Notes: a model not told the origin generated them from the sequence alone. Shown: positions 24,616 to 36,770, counted from the stretch's first letter. The stretch: 64,000 nt of DNA from Prototheca cutis (GCA_002897115.2 BCIH01000010.1:684288-748287), one strand, 5' to 3'. Program-made: numbers and translations.

Positions 24616-25734
24616 CTACAAGACCTCGACAGTTTCGTCCCCGGGATTAAAGTCAGCGACTGCCCCACCCGCCCTCTGCGACCATTGTCAAGAGTGCGTG
24701 TCCTCGGCTCATGTGTTATCCGCGGGAGGAGGATCATCACCCCAGCTGATACAGGACATGCATGGATCACGCATGGAACTAAAGCGGCTGCACCAAGCAA
24801 CCAGAGCCAGCGGCACAAACCTCCTCACCTCAATGTCCTGCCGTACGCGCTCCAGCACCGCCTGCTTGCGCTCCGTCTCCCGCTTCACCTTTTCCTTTTT
24901 CTGCATTTTGTTCAGTGTAGCACCAAGCACACTTTGTGGCAGTGCAATGGGAAAACATGCATTGCCGTACATCACGCTTGGGACCCCCGACGCGTGCATC
25001 CAAACCGGGAGAGAGAACACCGTCCCCGCAACCTTGAGGGCAGCCTGGAGTCTCGCTGCCTGCACGGCTCCCTGTTTTGCAGAAATGGCGTCCAGGTCCC
25101 CATGCTTGGCCCTCGCAAGCTCCTCCACCTGTAATGTTCGGCACACCGATTGGTCTCCAGGATGAAGGGGGGCCCAAGCACCGTTCGGCCGTGATCAGCA
25201 CCAGCTGTTCGGTGAGCTGCTCAGCCGGCCCTACCTTCGCACCTGGGACAGCATGTAGAGCTGCATGGGCTGCCAGTCCTTGTGATTGGGGTTCTTTCTC
25301 TTCAAATTCCNAAGCTTGCTCAAATCCCCGTCGGAAAGCATGAACTGTGCCCGCGCGGAACTCTGCAGTCGGTCCCGATGGACGCGGGCGCTGAGTCTCG
25401 GTGTTTCTGGCAGCTCGGCTTAGGAAATATGTTGCAGGACTTCCAGACGCCACGCCACACCATTTCATGCACTTGCCTTGCTGATCAGCTTCTCGTTCAT
25501 CCTGCAAGAGTTGCAGAGTGGCACCCCAAAGGCTGCCAACCAGTCCTGGTTGAAGCTCAGACTGCTGCAGGAGGCGCAGCCGCTCGCGCTTGCTGTTCCA
25601 TGGGCACGCCCACTCGCAACATGTGGTCCTTGTCGCCACTCCTCAGCCTGGGGCCAGACAGAGCTCGCCGAGGGCGGCTCCGGCGCTGTAGATGCAAGCA
25701 CCGACTCCCGCACAAAGCCACCGTCAATGTCCAT
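24616..25734 (-). CDS. XPA: DNA repair protein XPA / RAD14 homologue
   Basis: XPA checks damage and scaffolds the incision complex in nucleotide excision repair, in the nucleus. Exon 1 (25477-25734, MDIDGGFVRESV) ends with a C4 zinc finger: CASC, then 17 residues including FNQDWLAAFGVPL, then CNSC. It reads on through MNEKLISK. Exon 2 continues SSARAQFMLSDGDLSKL and NLKRKNPNHKDWQPMQLYML, the XPA C-domain signature. Exon 3 gives VEELARAKHGDLDAI. Exon 4 is a basic helix (KKEKVKRETERKQAVLERV), and a short last exon ends NPGDETVEVL at 24616. Intron 1 begins GCAAGT (25476 downward) and is in phase 0 on both sides. The usual C-terminal CxxC tail of animal XPA is not seen. One N (25312) affects one residue. 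Confidence 0.88.
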
Positions 25735-25940
25735 ATCTGCAAGCCCTCTTATGTTTAATATACCATGGACAAAGAAATTTTCATATTCCGAACTGACTGC
25801 TACGCGGTGCGTTATTGAAGGGGAATGAAAATCGCCATCCCGTTCATCAGATATTTCGAACGTTGCGAAGAGAACTTGCCCTTGCCCCTCCTACGCTCTA
25901 CAAAGCCACGAAAACAAACAACCCACAACAAATCAAATGA

Positions 25941-25945
25941 TTACA
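25941..25945 (-). terminator. TGTAA polyadenylation signal of the NEMP gene
   Basis: TTACA on the plus strand, 25 bases after the NEMP stop. TGTAA is the standard green-algal poly(A) signal. Confidence 0.6.
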
Positions 25946-25969
25946 AGCGTTGATGTCAAAGTTCATTCA

Positions 25970-28112
25970 CTATCGCTGCGAAGAGGAGCGCCTTGTGGCA
26001 GTGGAGAGCCTCCTTCCTCCTGAGCGTCCACCCGATTTCGAAGGCGGGGGTGTGATGACCCCCCTGTCGGCATCCAGAATGTACCCTTGCTCCAACAGGC
26101 GGTTGTACGTGGCCTTGCCTATGCCTATGAGCTGCCCCGTCTCCTCGTTCAGGACCTTGCCTACATGACGACGAGTGCAAGGGAAAACCAAGCTGTTTTT
26201 GACCCCAGATGCAGCTGGACGGTTGACGAGCATCTGCAAGTTCTACTGGGGTNCACAGCACAACCGCAACCCAAAATGCAGAAACTCAGTTCCGGCATAA
26301 CAAGACACTACGCACCCCAACCCACACACAGTCCCCCAGACCTCGTCACCTGAGGGCATCGCGGGGCTCGCCACTGGGGTCCGCGGTGCAGCTTCTGCCT
26401 GGGTTCCCACTGTGTCGGCAGCGTGTGTTCTTCGTGATGCATCGCTTGCTCCCCGGCGCCAGCTGCTGGTGGCCGCTGCGAGCTTGCCAGATGGCGGCTG
26501 CCCGGAAGCTGCCGTGCTGGAATCCATGGACGGTGGGCTGGGCGGCCCAAGGCTGCCACTGCCTGAACCTCGTTCCTCTTGGACCGACGGCTGCGGGACC
26601 CGGACTGCATCCGGGATCGCAGTCTGCTGCTCTCCATGCGGCTGCCACCCGTCTGACCTGCCGGGCCGGGCCCTTTTGGGCAGAACACGCCAAGTCCTCG
26701 CTGCCAGCCGGGTGCAGAGGGCCAGCGCTACCAGCGCCGCCGAGCCCTCCCGGAAACTGGCCGACAGACCGAGCAGGGTCAGTCCCGCCAGCTGCATGCC
26801 TACCCTCAAAATGGTATTCACCTGCACTAGATTTATGGAAGCTATTCGTGAGTGGTTCAGATGAAGACGAGTTGACTGGGCACGTAGCGGTTGTGGCAGC
26901 ACCCTTCCCCCCAAAGTGGGACCGGCCGGAGGATGGCACCTGCCGCATCCGCCCGACTTCCTTCTCAAGCAGGCATCCATCTCAACCAGAACTGCCTGTG
27001 ACCACCATACAAACAAGGGCATCACACCTTGTGAGAGCTGGTATCGTTAAACCAGTAGGTCACGGTAAGCCCCACCAGGGCCGACACTACAAGGTATCCC
27101 AGAAACAGCGGGCTCCGGGGCAGGTCGGCAAGCCTGGGCAGCCAGCTTCCCAGCAGGTACCGTGCCGCCGCGGCAAATGTCCCTCCCATCACCGTCGCGG
27201 CCATCAGCAGCTTCTTGCGGTGTGGGAATGACCTGCATGGCCAGCGTGAATTCTTGCGTGTGAGTATGTGGAGTTGGCGGTTTGGGTGGTGCTGCAGATG
27301 TCAGGCAAGGGAGACGCAGAGAAGGGGGGTACTGGATCTGCGCATTCAAACAAACCTGAATAGGACGATGAGGAGGACGACGGCCGACATGGACATGAAG
27401 GCCAAGGTGCCGCTTGTGAGCCGAAACGGGGTGGAAAGCGCGAGCACGGGGGCGTGCCAGAACAGCACTGCACCCGCTATTGCCGAACCGATGCGGTAGG
27501 GCGACAGCACGTCCCGTCGCACCGCAGTGCACTGGCCCATGGGTGGGCCCGACCCGGCGCGGGCCTGCACGGCGACGTGCGCATCGAGGAAGGGCGGCAC
27601 CGGCGCGATGCAGGTGCCGGAGCCAGAGCCCAGGAAGCTGTCCCAGCCGCACCAGGCGGTGTGAGTCGTGCGATCAGACCTCAGCTCCTCCAAAGAATTG
27701 GCCACAAACACCCGGATCTCCTGTGCGGTTTATGTGTGGGGCAGAAAGCAGGGCGTTCTGTCGCCGTCAGGTCCCCGGTGGGACGGGGGCTGCGTTGCCA
27801 ACGGCCTGCATGCCAGGGCCCCTGTCGCACATGCAGCACAGGGCATTCCGAAGACAAAGAAACACATGCATCTAGTATGGAGATGCGTGATGCCTCCCCA
27901 CTGCTCACCTTGGCCCCCTCGCAGCTGATGTGGATGGATGAGGAGGTGAACATGTGGAGGACTGCTGTCCATGGGGGAAGCCCTGGGAAGAAGGCATAGA
28001 CCCCCTTGCTGCCATCAGAAAAGGTGATGTGATCCTCCAGCACTGCGCCATGAGTCTGGTAGAGCAGGAGGGCTAGGGCTGCTAGCAGAATAGGCCCCTT
28101 TCTGGCTGGCAT
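25970..28112 (-). CDS. Nuclear envelope integral membrane protein (NEMP/TMEM194, DUF2215)
   Basis: Inner nuclear membrane protein family; plant members are called PNET2. Exon 1 starts at 28112 with a signal peptide (RKGPILLAALALLLYQTHG) and a lumenal part (FSSS-type segment HMFTSSSIHISCEGAK). Exon 2 (about 27355-27722) adds IRVFVANSLEELRSD, then the first membrane segments (PYRIGSAIAGAVLFWHAPVL, TLAFMSMSAVVLLIVLF). Exon 3 gives KKLLMAATVMGG and LADLPRSPLFLGYLVVSALV, ending TVTYWFNDTSSHK. Exon 4 continues VNTILRVGMQLAGLTLLGLS and a Ser/Pro-rich tail. The last exon encodes GKVLNEETGQLIGIGKATYN and ends at 25970 in a basic stretch. The order of membrane segments and the TVTYWFND block fit the family well. 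All introns used here start with GT. Confidence 0.82.
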
Positions 28113-28408
28113 GTCCGCTCCTGGGCCGGGCCCAGGAGCCCGGGGCACCCTACCCTGGCGGCCTGCGCCTGCGCTCCAAAAAAAGCCCCGCTCAAAGATC
28201 AGGACGTCTATGCAACATACGGACACCCAGTGTTCAAGGATAATTTCTCGGCTTGCAGTGCAAGCGGCGCGTCTCATGCGTGATCACCGGAAAGGATCCA
28301 CCATTTCCGCCAGAAGAAAATGTGCGTCTGCAGGCCGGAACTGGTCAGGGGTTCAAAATCACCGCGTGGCCCGGAGTCTTGGTCTCAGTCCATGCCACAC
28401 TGTTTTTC
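28113..28408. promoter_or_regulatory. Divergent promoter region shared by NEMP and BFN
   Basis: Only 296 bases separate the two start codons, which point away from each other. No TATA box or named motif is obvious. Shared control is possible but not shown. Confidence 0.5.
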
Positions 28409-30251
28409 ATGTTGAGGACGAGTGTTCAGATGCCAGGACTGCACTCACTGTGCTTTGGCGCGCTCCCTGTCGTCCCCCGGCCTTCGCTGCACGCCGGCCT
28501 CAACAGAAGACCGCGAGGGCAGGGCCTGAGACTTCGCCGTCCCCCGCGCCTGCAGCAACTCAGAGCCTCATCTGATGACAAGTTTGATCTGACCGAGTAC
28601 CATGAGGCTGTCGTGGGAGAGTGAGTCGTGGGACGGAGGTTGCGTAAGCCGGTCTTGCGGAGTGTCGGCAAAGGCTGCAGGCGTGCGTGTGGATCACTTT
28701 GCACAGCTCTCCTCCGGAACGCAGGGTGCTGGGGACGGACGACAACGGCGGTGTCGTCATCCTTCGACTCAAGGATGCGAGTAACAGCGTCTTGAAGGTC
28801 TTTATCGGTGAGTTCCTCGGGACGCAGGTGCCGTGGGCAGCATGGCTCGGGGTTGCCCTCCTGTTGGGACTCGAGTGCCGGGACGCAGTCCATGCGTGTG
28901 ACAACCGCCACATGGCACTCCAACCATGCCTGCAGGACGGATCGAGGCCGACTCCATGCGGCATGCTCTCGGAGACCACAAACTGGTGAGCTAGTCTGTT
29001 GTGAGCCAAATGAATTGGACAATTGTTTTGGAGAGGGCGACGACCCTGTGATTCGTGGCCTCCATGGGATGTCCATCAGGTCGCCAGTGTGCTGATTCCC
29101 TCTCAATCAATGCTCCCACCTCGCAGCCGCGGCCAAACACACACGATGCCATGGCGGAACTGATCGACATGCTCAAGTGCCGGGTGAGCATGCGATTCCG
29201 GTGACAAAAGAGGAAGTGTCGGTACAACATCGCTCGGCAATGCCTTGTTACGCTTGGGATAGTGTGGTCTCGCCAGGGCCGGCATGGGTGGTTCATGCAG
29301 CGTCTGCACAAGCAAACCCTTGTTCTCCCTTTCCAACCCACCAGGTCAGCAAGGTCTGCATCTCTGACATTCGGAGCATGACGTACTATGCGCGGCTGTA
29401 CTTGACCCTGGCGGTCGGCGTTGACGTGCTGGGCAGCCGCGAGGTCGTCATGGACATGCGGCCCAGTGGTGCGACGATACGAGGCCATGTCTTTTTTTGA
29501 AAAGGGAGGGTTTGTGGATAGCACTTGCCGAAATAAACATACCCGAGAAAGCGTGCATCAGCAGCCCCCCCCCCCCCCCCAAAAAAAAACCTATAAAATT
29601 GTAGATGCGATGAGCATTGCGCTTCGTCTGGGTTCCCCTATTTATGTGGCCAAATCTGTCGCACAGAAGATGGCGCGGGCCCCCGGAAGTGCCGAGGCCG
29701 CGCTCCCTGCGGATGCCAGCCGGGCCCAGCTGGTTCAGAGCTGCCTGGTCGAAGCGGCGCGGTTCTCCGACCCCACCACGCTGCACCGGTTGAGTCTGCA
29801 ACTGGCGGTGGCCCAGGAACGGTTTGCCGATGCAGCTCGCCTGCATGCTGCCGTCACCGCGACGTACGCCAGCCACCCGGGGGCGCGGGCCTGCGTCGCC
29901 ATGCAGGCCGCCCTCGCCGACGGCCGCCTCGAGGCGAGTGTTGTGTGTGCTGAAGGGGGTGTGGGTGGGGTGGGGGATGGAGTGGGTCTTTTACTTATCA
30001 TTGTGCTTTTCCTGAGCAAAGGGTGCAGCGCATGCTGCTTTCCTGGGTGTGTGTGGAGTGATGGGAAATATGATGATCTTTCCTTGCTGGAAACACCCTC
30101 ACTGACGCACCCAATCCAGGAGGCGGTGAGGCACCGGGACGAGTTGAGGGCGCTGCGGATCAGGGAGTTTCAGCGGAGCGCCGTGGGAGCTCAGGAAGAT
30201 GACATTGCGGGGGATTCCCGGACGGCCGAGTCCGATGCCTCCCACGACTGA
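28409..30251 (+). CDS. Bifunctional nuclease (BFN1/2 type) with C-terminal UVR motif
   Basis: Member of the DUF151 family, called bifunctional nuclease in basal defence response in plants (DNase and RNase activity reported). Exons in phase: 28409-28620, 28725-28807, 28936-28985, 29127-29183, 29345-29468, 29605-29933 and 30120-30251. The N terminus (MLRTSVQMPGLHSLCFGALP, Arg-rich) looks like a plastid transit peptide. The domain runs EYHEAVVGEVLGTDDNGGVV, ILRLKDASNSVLKVFIGRIE, ALGDHKL, HDAMAELIDMLK, CISDIRSMTYYARLYL, MRPSDAMSIALRLGSPIYVA. After a helical linker, LEEAVRHRDELRALR is a UVR-like motif, as in plant BFN proteins. That motif only reads through if the last intron starts with GC (GCGAGT at 29934). 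Introns 4 and 5 hold GT-free T-rich sequence and a 16-base C tract (29565-29580). Confidence 0.88.
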
Positions 30252-31340
30252 GTGTCTGATGAGTTGTTGGGGGGGGACTGATTCCTGGCTGAAGCAACCC
30301 CCCCCCCCCCCCCGAAAAAGCCTTCTTGCCCTCCTTCCCCAAATATTCCTCTAAAGAAAGGCGTTCACGTTATGTGGAGTGTCTGCATGGATGCCTCCCA
30401 CCAACCCGTCTTTTCTTCCTGTACACTAGGGCGCTCATGTGCAACGGCCTGCACGAAGGCTTCCCTGTCCAGACCACCTCCACCTCTGTTTTGCCACTGC
30501 CATGCCGTATGTAGGATACTGTACCCTGGTTTGCAGTGGCCCTCGAGAGTTTCCACGACCGGTCACAACTTGCCCTCGCTCTCAAAACTGCCCGTTCCAT
30601 GCCCGGCCCTCTCTTGTTTCAACCCCTGCGATGCCGACCAGCGGCCCCGTGCTTGGACAAAAGCTTCCCAACCCCCCTCCCTGCAGTTTTGTACTGAATG
30701 TGCGTGTCTTGTATCTCAGATATTAGCAGGAGTGACTGTGTGTAACTGTTCTCGTGGCTCGATTGGCCCCCGTGACACAGGGGTGGAGGGGCTCAGGGCT
30801 TTCATCACACGTGGACACTGGAAAAATCCCGAGTGCCTCAGTTCCGACTTGGTTCTGACGTCAGCCGCACTTTTGCAATGCGCACTCCAATAAGTTGGTC
30901 CTCTATCGCGAGCACCAAGTGTAAAGCCCAGTTCTACCTCGAATGCCCTGTCTAGGCACAGCATCACGATAATTTCTGGTGATCTGTGGGCATAGCTTTA
31001 CCAAGTCCAAATTCGCTCCGTCTCGGTGTCGGTGAGCTGGACGGGCACGTGTTGGGGAGCAAGTCGTACGCGCTGGGCCATTGGAATCGCCATGGTTTCT
31101 GACTCTGTGCGCCATGATGTCCATCCATTAGTGCCACGCATGCGTGATCGCGCTGTAACGGGCCCCGGGGTTGCGTGGCAATGCCGTGGCGGAAACATCG
31201 GCCCTCCCTTGCGGCCCCGGGCCGGCCCCGCCCGCATGCCCGCCCCTTCCGCAGCGAGCCAGGCATCCCGCTGCTCCCATGAACCCGGAATCTCACACCC
31301 AGTTCGCTCCCATGTCCATACCATAGGAATCCTTGCCAAG
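30252..31340. other. Intergenic region upstream of malate synthase
   Basis: Begins with 16 C (30298-30313). A TGTAA lies at about 30739, rather far from the BFN stop. No supported gene or RNA was found; the 3' part should hold the malate synthase promoter. Confidence 0.5.
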
Positions 31341-32736
31341 ATGATGCCTCAGCTCGTCGGCGGCGCAAAGATCTATGCGCCCATCCGGCCCCAGTACCAG
31401 GGCATCATCACGCCCGAGGCCCTGCAATTTGTGGCCCACCTCGCCAGGTAGCAAGGCTTTGATAGAGGGTCGATTGTGCTGTAGTGGTGGGATAGTGCTG
31501 GTTGGTCGATGCTGGGGATTTGAGGATGGCTGTGCTGCGAAACGTGCCCACGGGAAATGTGGGTGGCCGTCACAGCTGCAAGATCACGTGCCGATGATCA
31601 CCTACTCCCCTGTGCCGACTCTCCCTCCATCTGCCTCAGGCGCTTCACACCCCGTGTGAAGGAGCTGCTGCAGCGCCGCGTGGAGGTTCAGGCTCGGTTT
31701 GATGCCGGGGAGAAGCCCAAGTTCCTTGAGGAGACCCGGCATGTGAGTTTTTGTTTTGGTGGGAGCACGTCCTTGGGGGGGGGGGGNGTTGTGGGTCTGC
31801 ATGTCTATTGGCCAGTCTTTTAAGAAGGCAAGCCGCCCAACTGATCGCGCCCATCACATGGCTCACATGCAGATCCGCGAGGGGGCATGGACGGTGGCGC
31901 CGCTGCCGGCGGACATGCAGGACCGCCGTGTGGAGATTACGGGCCCGACGGACCGCAAGATGGTGATTAACGCGCTGAATTCTGGCGCCAGCGTGTACAT
32001 GCCGGACTTTGAGGACTCCAACTCTCCGACGTGGGACAACATGATTGGCGGGCAGGTAAACCTGTACGACGCCGTTCGGCGGACGATCACCCTTTCCGCA
32101 GGTTCCAAGCAGTACCGCTTGAACCCCAAGGTCGCGACGATGATTGTGCGCCCTCGCGGCTGGCACCTGTGGGAGAAGCACGTCACCGTGGACGGCGAGG
32201 CCGTGCCCGGCGGCATCTTTGACTTTGCACTCTTCTTCTTCCACAATGCGACGTACCTGCTGTCGCACGGGTCGGGGCCCTACTTTTACCTGCCCAAGAT
32301 GCAGAGCCACCTGGAGGCGCGGCTCTGGAACGAGGTGTTTGTGGAGGCGCAGCTGCTGTGCGGTGTGCCCCTGGGCTCGATCAAGGCCACGTGCCTGATC
32401 GAGACGCTGCCCGCGGCGTTTGAGATGGACGAGATCCTGTACGAGCTCCGCGACCACAGCGCGGGCCTCAACTGCGGACGCTGGGATTACATGTTTAGCT
32501 TCATCAAGACCCTGCGCCACGACCCCAGCCGCATCTTCCCGGACCGCGGCGTGGTGGGCATGGATCAGCCCTTCCTCCGGGCCTACTCCACCCTGGTCAT
32601 CAAGACATGCCACCGCAGGCGTGTCCATGCCATCGGCGGCATGTCGGCCTTTATTCCCATCAAGAATGATGCCGCCGCGAATGACGCGGTGCTGGCCAAG
32701 GTCCGCACGGACAAGCTTCGCGAGGTTCGTGACGGG

Positions 32737-32768
<32 letters not shown>

Positions 32769-33300
32769 CATCCCCATCGCCAAGGGCGTGTTTGACGAGC
32801 ACATGCCGGGCCCCAACCAGATCCACGTCGCCCGCGAGGACGTGCGGGCCGACCCGGCCGCGCTGCTGGCCGTGCCCACGGGCCCCCGGACCGTGGCCAC
32901 CCTGCGCAACAACGTCGGCGTGGGCATCCGGTACCTGGCCGCGTGGCTGGCGGGCAACGGCTGCGTGCCCATCCACAACCTGATGGAGGACGCGGCCACC
33001 GCAGAAATCTCCCGTGCCCAGGTCTGGCAGTGGCTGCGCCACGGCGTCACCTTGGACGATGGCGCGCCGCTGACGCCGGCCAAGGTCAAGGTCATCATCC
33101 TGGAGGAGATGGAGGCCCTGCGTCGCGAAGTCGGCGACGCCGCGTTTTCCGCCGGGTGCTATCTGGATGCGGCCTTCCTCTTCAAACTCATGGCCCTGTC
33201 CACCGAGCTTCAGGACTTTTTGACGCTGCCAGCCTATGACACCCTCATTGCCAGCGAGTTTGCCGCCGCTGCTTCTGCAGCCGCGCCCTCCCGCCTTTGA
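31341..33300 (+). CDS. MLS: Malate synthase, peroxisomal
   Basis: Condenses glyoxylate with acetyl-CoA to malate in the glyoxylate cycle. Exons: 31341-31447, 31640-31742 and 31873-33300, joined in phase. The start gives [20 protein letters not shown] and [20 protein letters not shown], matching the family N terminus. Core motifs are [74 protein letters not shown] and [18 protein letters not shown]. Length (about 545 residues) is usual for the plant and fungal form. The protein ends APSRL, and SRL is a peroxisomal targeting signal type 1. The long third exon is free of introns. Intron 2 has a G tract at 31775-31786 with an N. Identification is certain. Confidence 0.98.
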
Positions 33301-33619
33301 AGAGAAGGGGGAGATATTGTTGTGGTGGTCGCCCCGGGAAATCCCCGGCACTCGTCACTGCCGCCGCCGTCAGTGCCATGCTATTGCGCGCAGCCCCCAT
33401 GTAGCGACCCTGACTGAAATTTTCTCGTTGCATGTATAGCGTTTCTAGGCCAGCTGGCCGCAGCCAAGTTGGGGACAGGGGGTTGTGGATGTTTGAATGT
33501 CGTAAGTATGGCCGGGATCCGCGGTCTGGGAGGAAACACAGCCCGGCGCTTTAATGGGGAAAAAAAGGGGTGTCAAAACAATGGGTTCAGGGGGAACCAA
33601 AANCGAAATGGGTGCATGT
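33301..33619. other. Convergent 3' flank between malate synthase and the homeodomain gene
   Basis: About 320 bases with no supported feature; no TGTAA was seen close to the malate synthase stop. Confidence 0.5.
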
Positions 33620-34096
33620 TCACTCTTGGGCAGCAGTGGTCTCATTCTTCACAGATGCAGATGGAGTGCCGCCCGGCTCTTTCTGTTTCTTTCTTTGGGA
33701 AACCTGTCCTGAAACACCTCCTGCCTGCTGCGCAGCCCACTCCTGCCTCCTCCGCTGTGAAAACCAGTCCAGGACCTGAGGGGGTGGTGGCGCATGCCTG
33801 GGGTCGATCGCACGGGATGCTGCCTTGCAGGCAAAAGACGGAGCCAGCCGAGGGTGCTGCACTGCCATGTCGTTGCCTCAGCCACCACAATCCTCCCCAT
33901 CAACCAATCGATCGATGAATCAACCTGCACACCTGTCGACGATGCAATCGATGCAGGACCCAAAAGCTCTGGACTGTCTCATCGTTCGGCCTTTGGGTTT
34001 GAGCAAACACGAGTTCCAGCGACTCGAGGGCTTGTCTGCTCATCCGCTCGGCCTTGGGTGCCAGGCGCCGGCCACGGTGCCCGAGAGCACTCTTGG
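33620..34096 (-). CDS. Homeodomain protein, C-terminal exons
   Basis: Two exons join in phase: 33933-34096 and 33620-33775. Together they form a homeodomain-like fold: helix 1 around RMSRQALESLELVFAQ, helix 2 around DETVQSFWVLHRLH, then the intron, and the recognition helix VLDWFSQRRRQEW with the WF.xRR core. The donor is GTGTGC and the acceptor CTCAG. After the domain the protein is short and basic (QRKKQKEPGG) and stops at 33620. The N-terminal exons were not found; they should lie between 34097 and about 34880. A plant OCP3-like or other divergent homeobox protein is possible. The gene is almost invisible as open frames because each exon is short. Confidence 0.6.
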
Positions 34097-34887
34097 CTGT
34101 GGGTTCTGTGTATGGGCATGTGCCAGAAGAGGGCAGTGTAACCTTGATTGTGGCAGCATGCTGGAATGAGCTGTGTTGTCAGCATGACTGATGGTTGGGT
34201 CCATTGTCACGCCAACGGTGATGCAAAACTCACTGACCTGCTCACGCCCTATACTTGCTGGGCACCCACACCCAGCGTGCCCGCACAGTCTCGCAGCAAC
34301 CAACCAACCTTCCGAGTCCAGAGGGCAGCCGCCCTGCTTGCGAGCTGCAGGGCCACCACGGACAGCGCGCGTTGCAGGAGATGGTACACCAGGGCCCCTT
34401 GATAGGAATGGCCTGCATGGCGGACGTGCTGTGCCCGGTGATTGCGGACAACATTGCACTTGCCTTGTCATTGTCACATCTGATCATACACTGGATATCT
34501 GATAACGGCAGCGAACGCGTCCCTGTCACCGACCTGAAGCGCGGGGAGGGCGATGTGACAAAGGGCATGCCCGGCGCCAGGTGCGATGGCGTGCGCTGCA
34601 TCGCGGGCAGGCCGTCAATAAATCCTGCAAGGTTTCTCAATCGGCATGCCAAATTAGATATTTGATCCACATTATCGAAGAAATTAATGGATGAAGACGT
34701 GCATGATTGTATGCTCGCGGTTTCCGCAAACTGATCTTGTTCAAGGCACCCTGATTTGGTCAACCGGAGCAATGAAACGGGATCCGACATCGCCGTTTTG
34801 CTTGGCTGGGGCGTGCATGGATTCCATGCCTCCCAAACAGCATTTTTCCAAGGACCGTCTATGAGTAAAATCTGTCCAGTCACAGGG
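34097..34887. other. Region between homeodomain gene and coiled-coil gene
   Basis: Presumed to hold the missing 5' exons of the homeodomain gene (minus) and of the coiled-coil gene (plus). Open frames here, such as 34255-34665 (+) and 34242-34916 (-), lack conserved motifs and were not called. Confidence 0.4.
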
Positions 34888-36729
34888 GCCTCGAGGCCAA
34901 AGCGCGCGTGGATCACCGGGCCAAATATGACGTACTTCGCTCCACCAAACAGAGTTCAGGTCAAACGAGCCCTGGAGGCGGGTTGTCATGCAGCGAAGAC
35001 CGTGAGATCTGTGGCCACATTTGCCAAGCGGAACGAGAATGTACACCACCTCCCTCGCTGCACTGCAGGGTCGTCGGAGGTGCGTCGGGACAGGCAGCGC
35101 CGCCTGGCCGCGCCGCCGCAAGGACAGCCGTCCCCTGCCGCCGGGTCTGGGCAGCCACGGCAGCAACCCCTTCCAGCCCCAGGCTCTCCACTCCTCAGCA
35201 AGATCGACGTATCCCAGCTCCTGCATTTGCTGGCCGATCAGCTCAAAGGCCTAGGACAAGGAGAAAGTTCAACTGCTGGACCTCCATTGTACCCCTCTAC
35301 TGGCGCCGGAAATCATCCAGAACTTACGGATTCCTCGACGTTCCTCCCCGGCAATGTCCCACCCAAAAGGTTGTCAGACCACGCGCAATGCACATCATCA
35401 GATCCACTGGCATTTCCTTGCGATTGGGCCTCTGTCTCTGCCAGCGATCCTCCAGCAACCCGCCGCCCCCCCGAGCGCCCGAGCAGTGCCGCTCAGAAGC
35501 CGGCGTCGACCCTATCCCAGCCACCCTGGCATGTCAGCCCTGCCAGCATCTTCCCCCTGCCCATGCAAGCTACGACGGAGGAGCGGGCGCAGGTGCGGAG
35601 GGGCAGGGGCTTCCTCACCTCCCTGCGGAAGCTGCAGGCCGGACCCACGACGGGCCAGGCGAGGGAAGCTGCTGAGAAGCAGGCCAGGCTGCGGGCCGAC
35701 TTGGCCGCNCAGGTGGCGGAGAAGAAGAGCGCGGATGTGGCCCGCAAGGCCAGACTGCGGGATCTGGAGACTCAGGAGGAAGAGGAGATCCGGGCTTACC
35801 ACGCCCGACAAAACGGCGCCGCAGGGGTTGCACAGCCCAGGGGGCCGACTGAACTGCCAAGCCCAAGTGCTGCAGCCCCAGAGCCACGTATGCACCCCGC
35901 TCCGAGGGCAGACAGGCGGCCATCCCTGGAAAGGGAGCCGACCCTGCAGCAGAGGGCGGCGCCCTGGGCAGCAGGCACGGCTGCCCAGGACTGGACGGCC
36001 AAGGATGCCCGGGAAGCAGAGACCGGCGCCCTGGAGCGACGCCTGGGCGCAGACACAGGAACAGTGGACTTGGCTCCTGGCGGACTGAACAGCTCCACGC
36101 CCCCCATCTCCTCGCCACTACTGGCGCTGCTGAATGGGATCCAGGCGCAGCAGCAGAGTCTTCAGGAGGGCCTGGCAGCGCAAGCGGCGAGTGTGGAACG
36201 GCTGGAGCTCGCTCTGCTTTCTGCTAGGAGGTCAGTTTCGAAGGGATTAAAGCGAGTCTGGGGCACTGCACAGATAGCTTTTTCAATGAAATCATGGTAG
36301 GCTTGATGAGGGTTTCCCTCTCTTCAAACATTGCACTGCAGGGAGCGAGAACGTGCCAGGGAGGAGGCCAGCAGAGTGAGCAAACTCCTGGCTGCAAGGA
36401 CAGGGACCCCCCTTCCAGATAAATCCCCCACGAGGGCTCCGATTCCTGCAGCAGACCTGGATCTGTTTGCCACGACCCAGCACGTGCAGCTGGCCGGCCA
36501 GCCACTGGCCGTGGTCAAAGATGCAAGCGTTCCCTGGTCACGCCATAGACAAGCCACCAGCGACGCCCCGCTTGAGCGGTCATCGCCGGCNGCACGGAGT
36601 GCAGGACCAGGGACAAAAGGTCCTCGATCAACGCTTGCTGGCCGGCCAGACTGGAGGGACGTGCACCCACCTCAACACCCGGCACAGCCTGCACCAAGGG
36701 CCCCCAAAGCCACCGCATGGACCTGCTGA
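34888..36729 (+). CDS. Coiled-coil protein, 5' end unresolved
   Basis: Exons: 34888-34959 (LEAKARVDHRAKYDVLRSTK), 35069-36230 and 36342-36729, all joined in phase. The centre carries a charged helix (REAAEKQARLRADLA, VAEKKSADVARKARLRDLET, QEEEEIRAYHARQN), flanked by Pro/Ser-rich linkers. A second helical block around LALLNGIQAQQQSLQEGL runs across the last intron into ERERAREEASRVSKLLAA. The pattern, a short basic N-terminal helix and a central helix with alternating Arg/Lys and Glu, recalls centrosome and microtubule proteins such as CSPP1 or CCDC66. I saw no diagnostic motif, so function is open. Two N (35708, 36591) affect single residues. The start codon lies upstream of 34888. Confidence 0.55.
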
Positions 36730-36770
36730 AAACCCTGTCTTGGCACTCGGGTCCACCACTCCTCTGTGAA

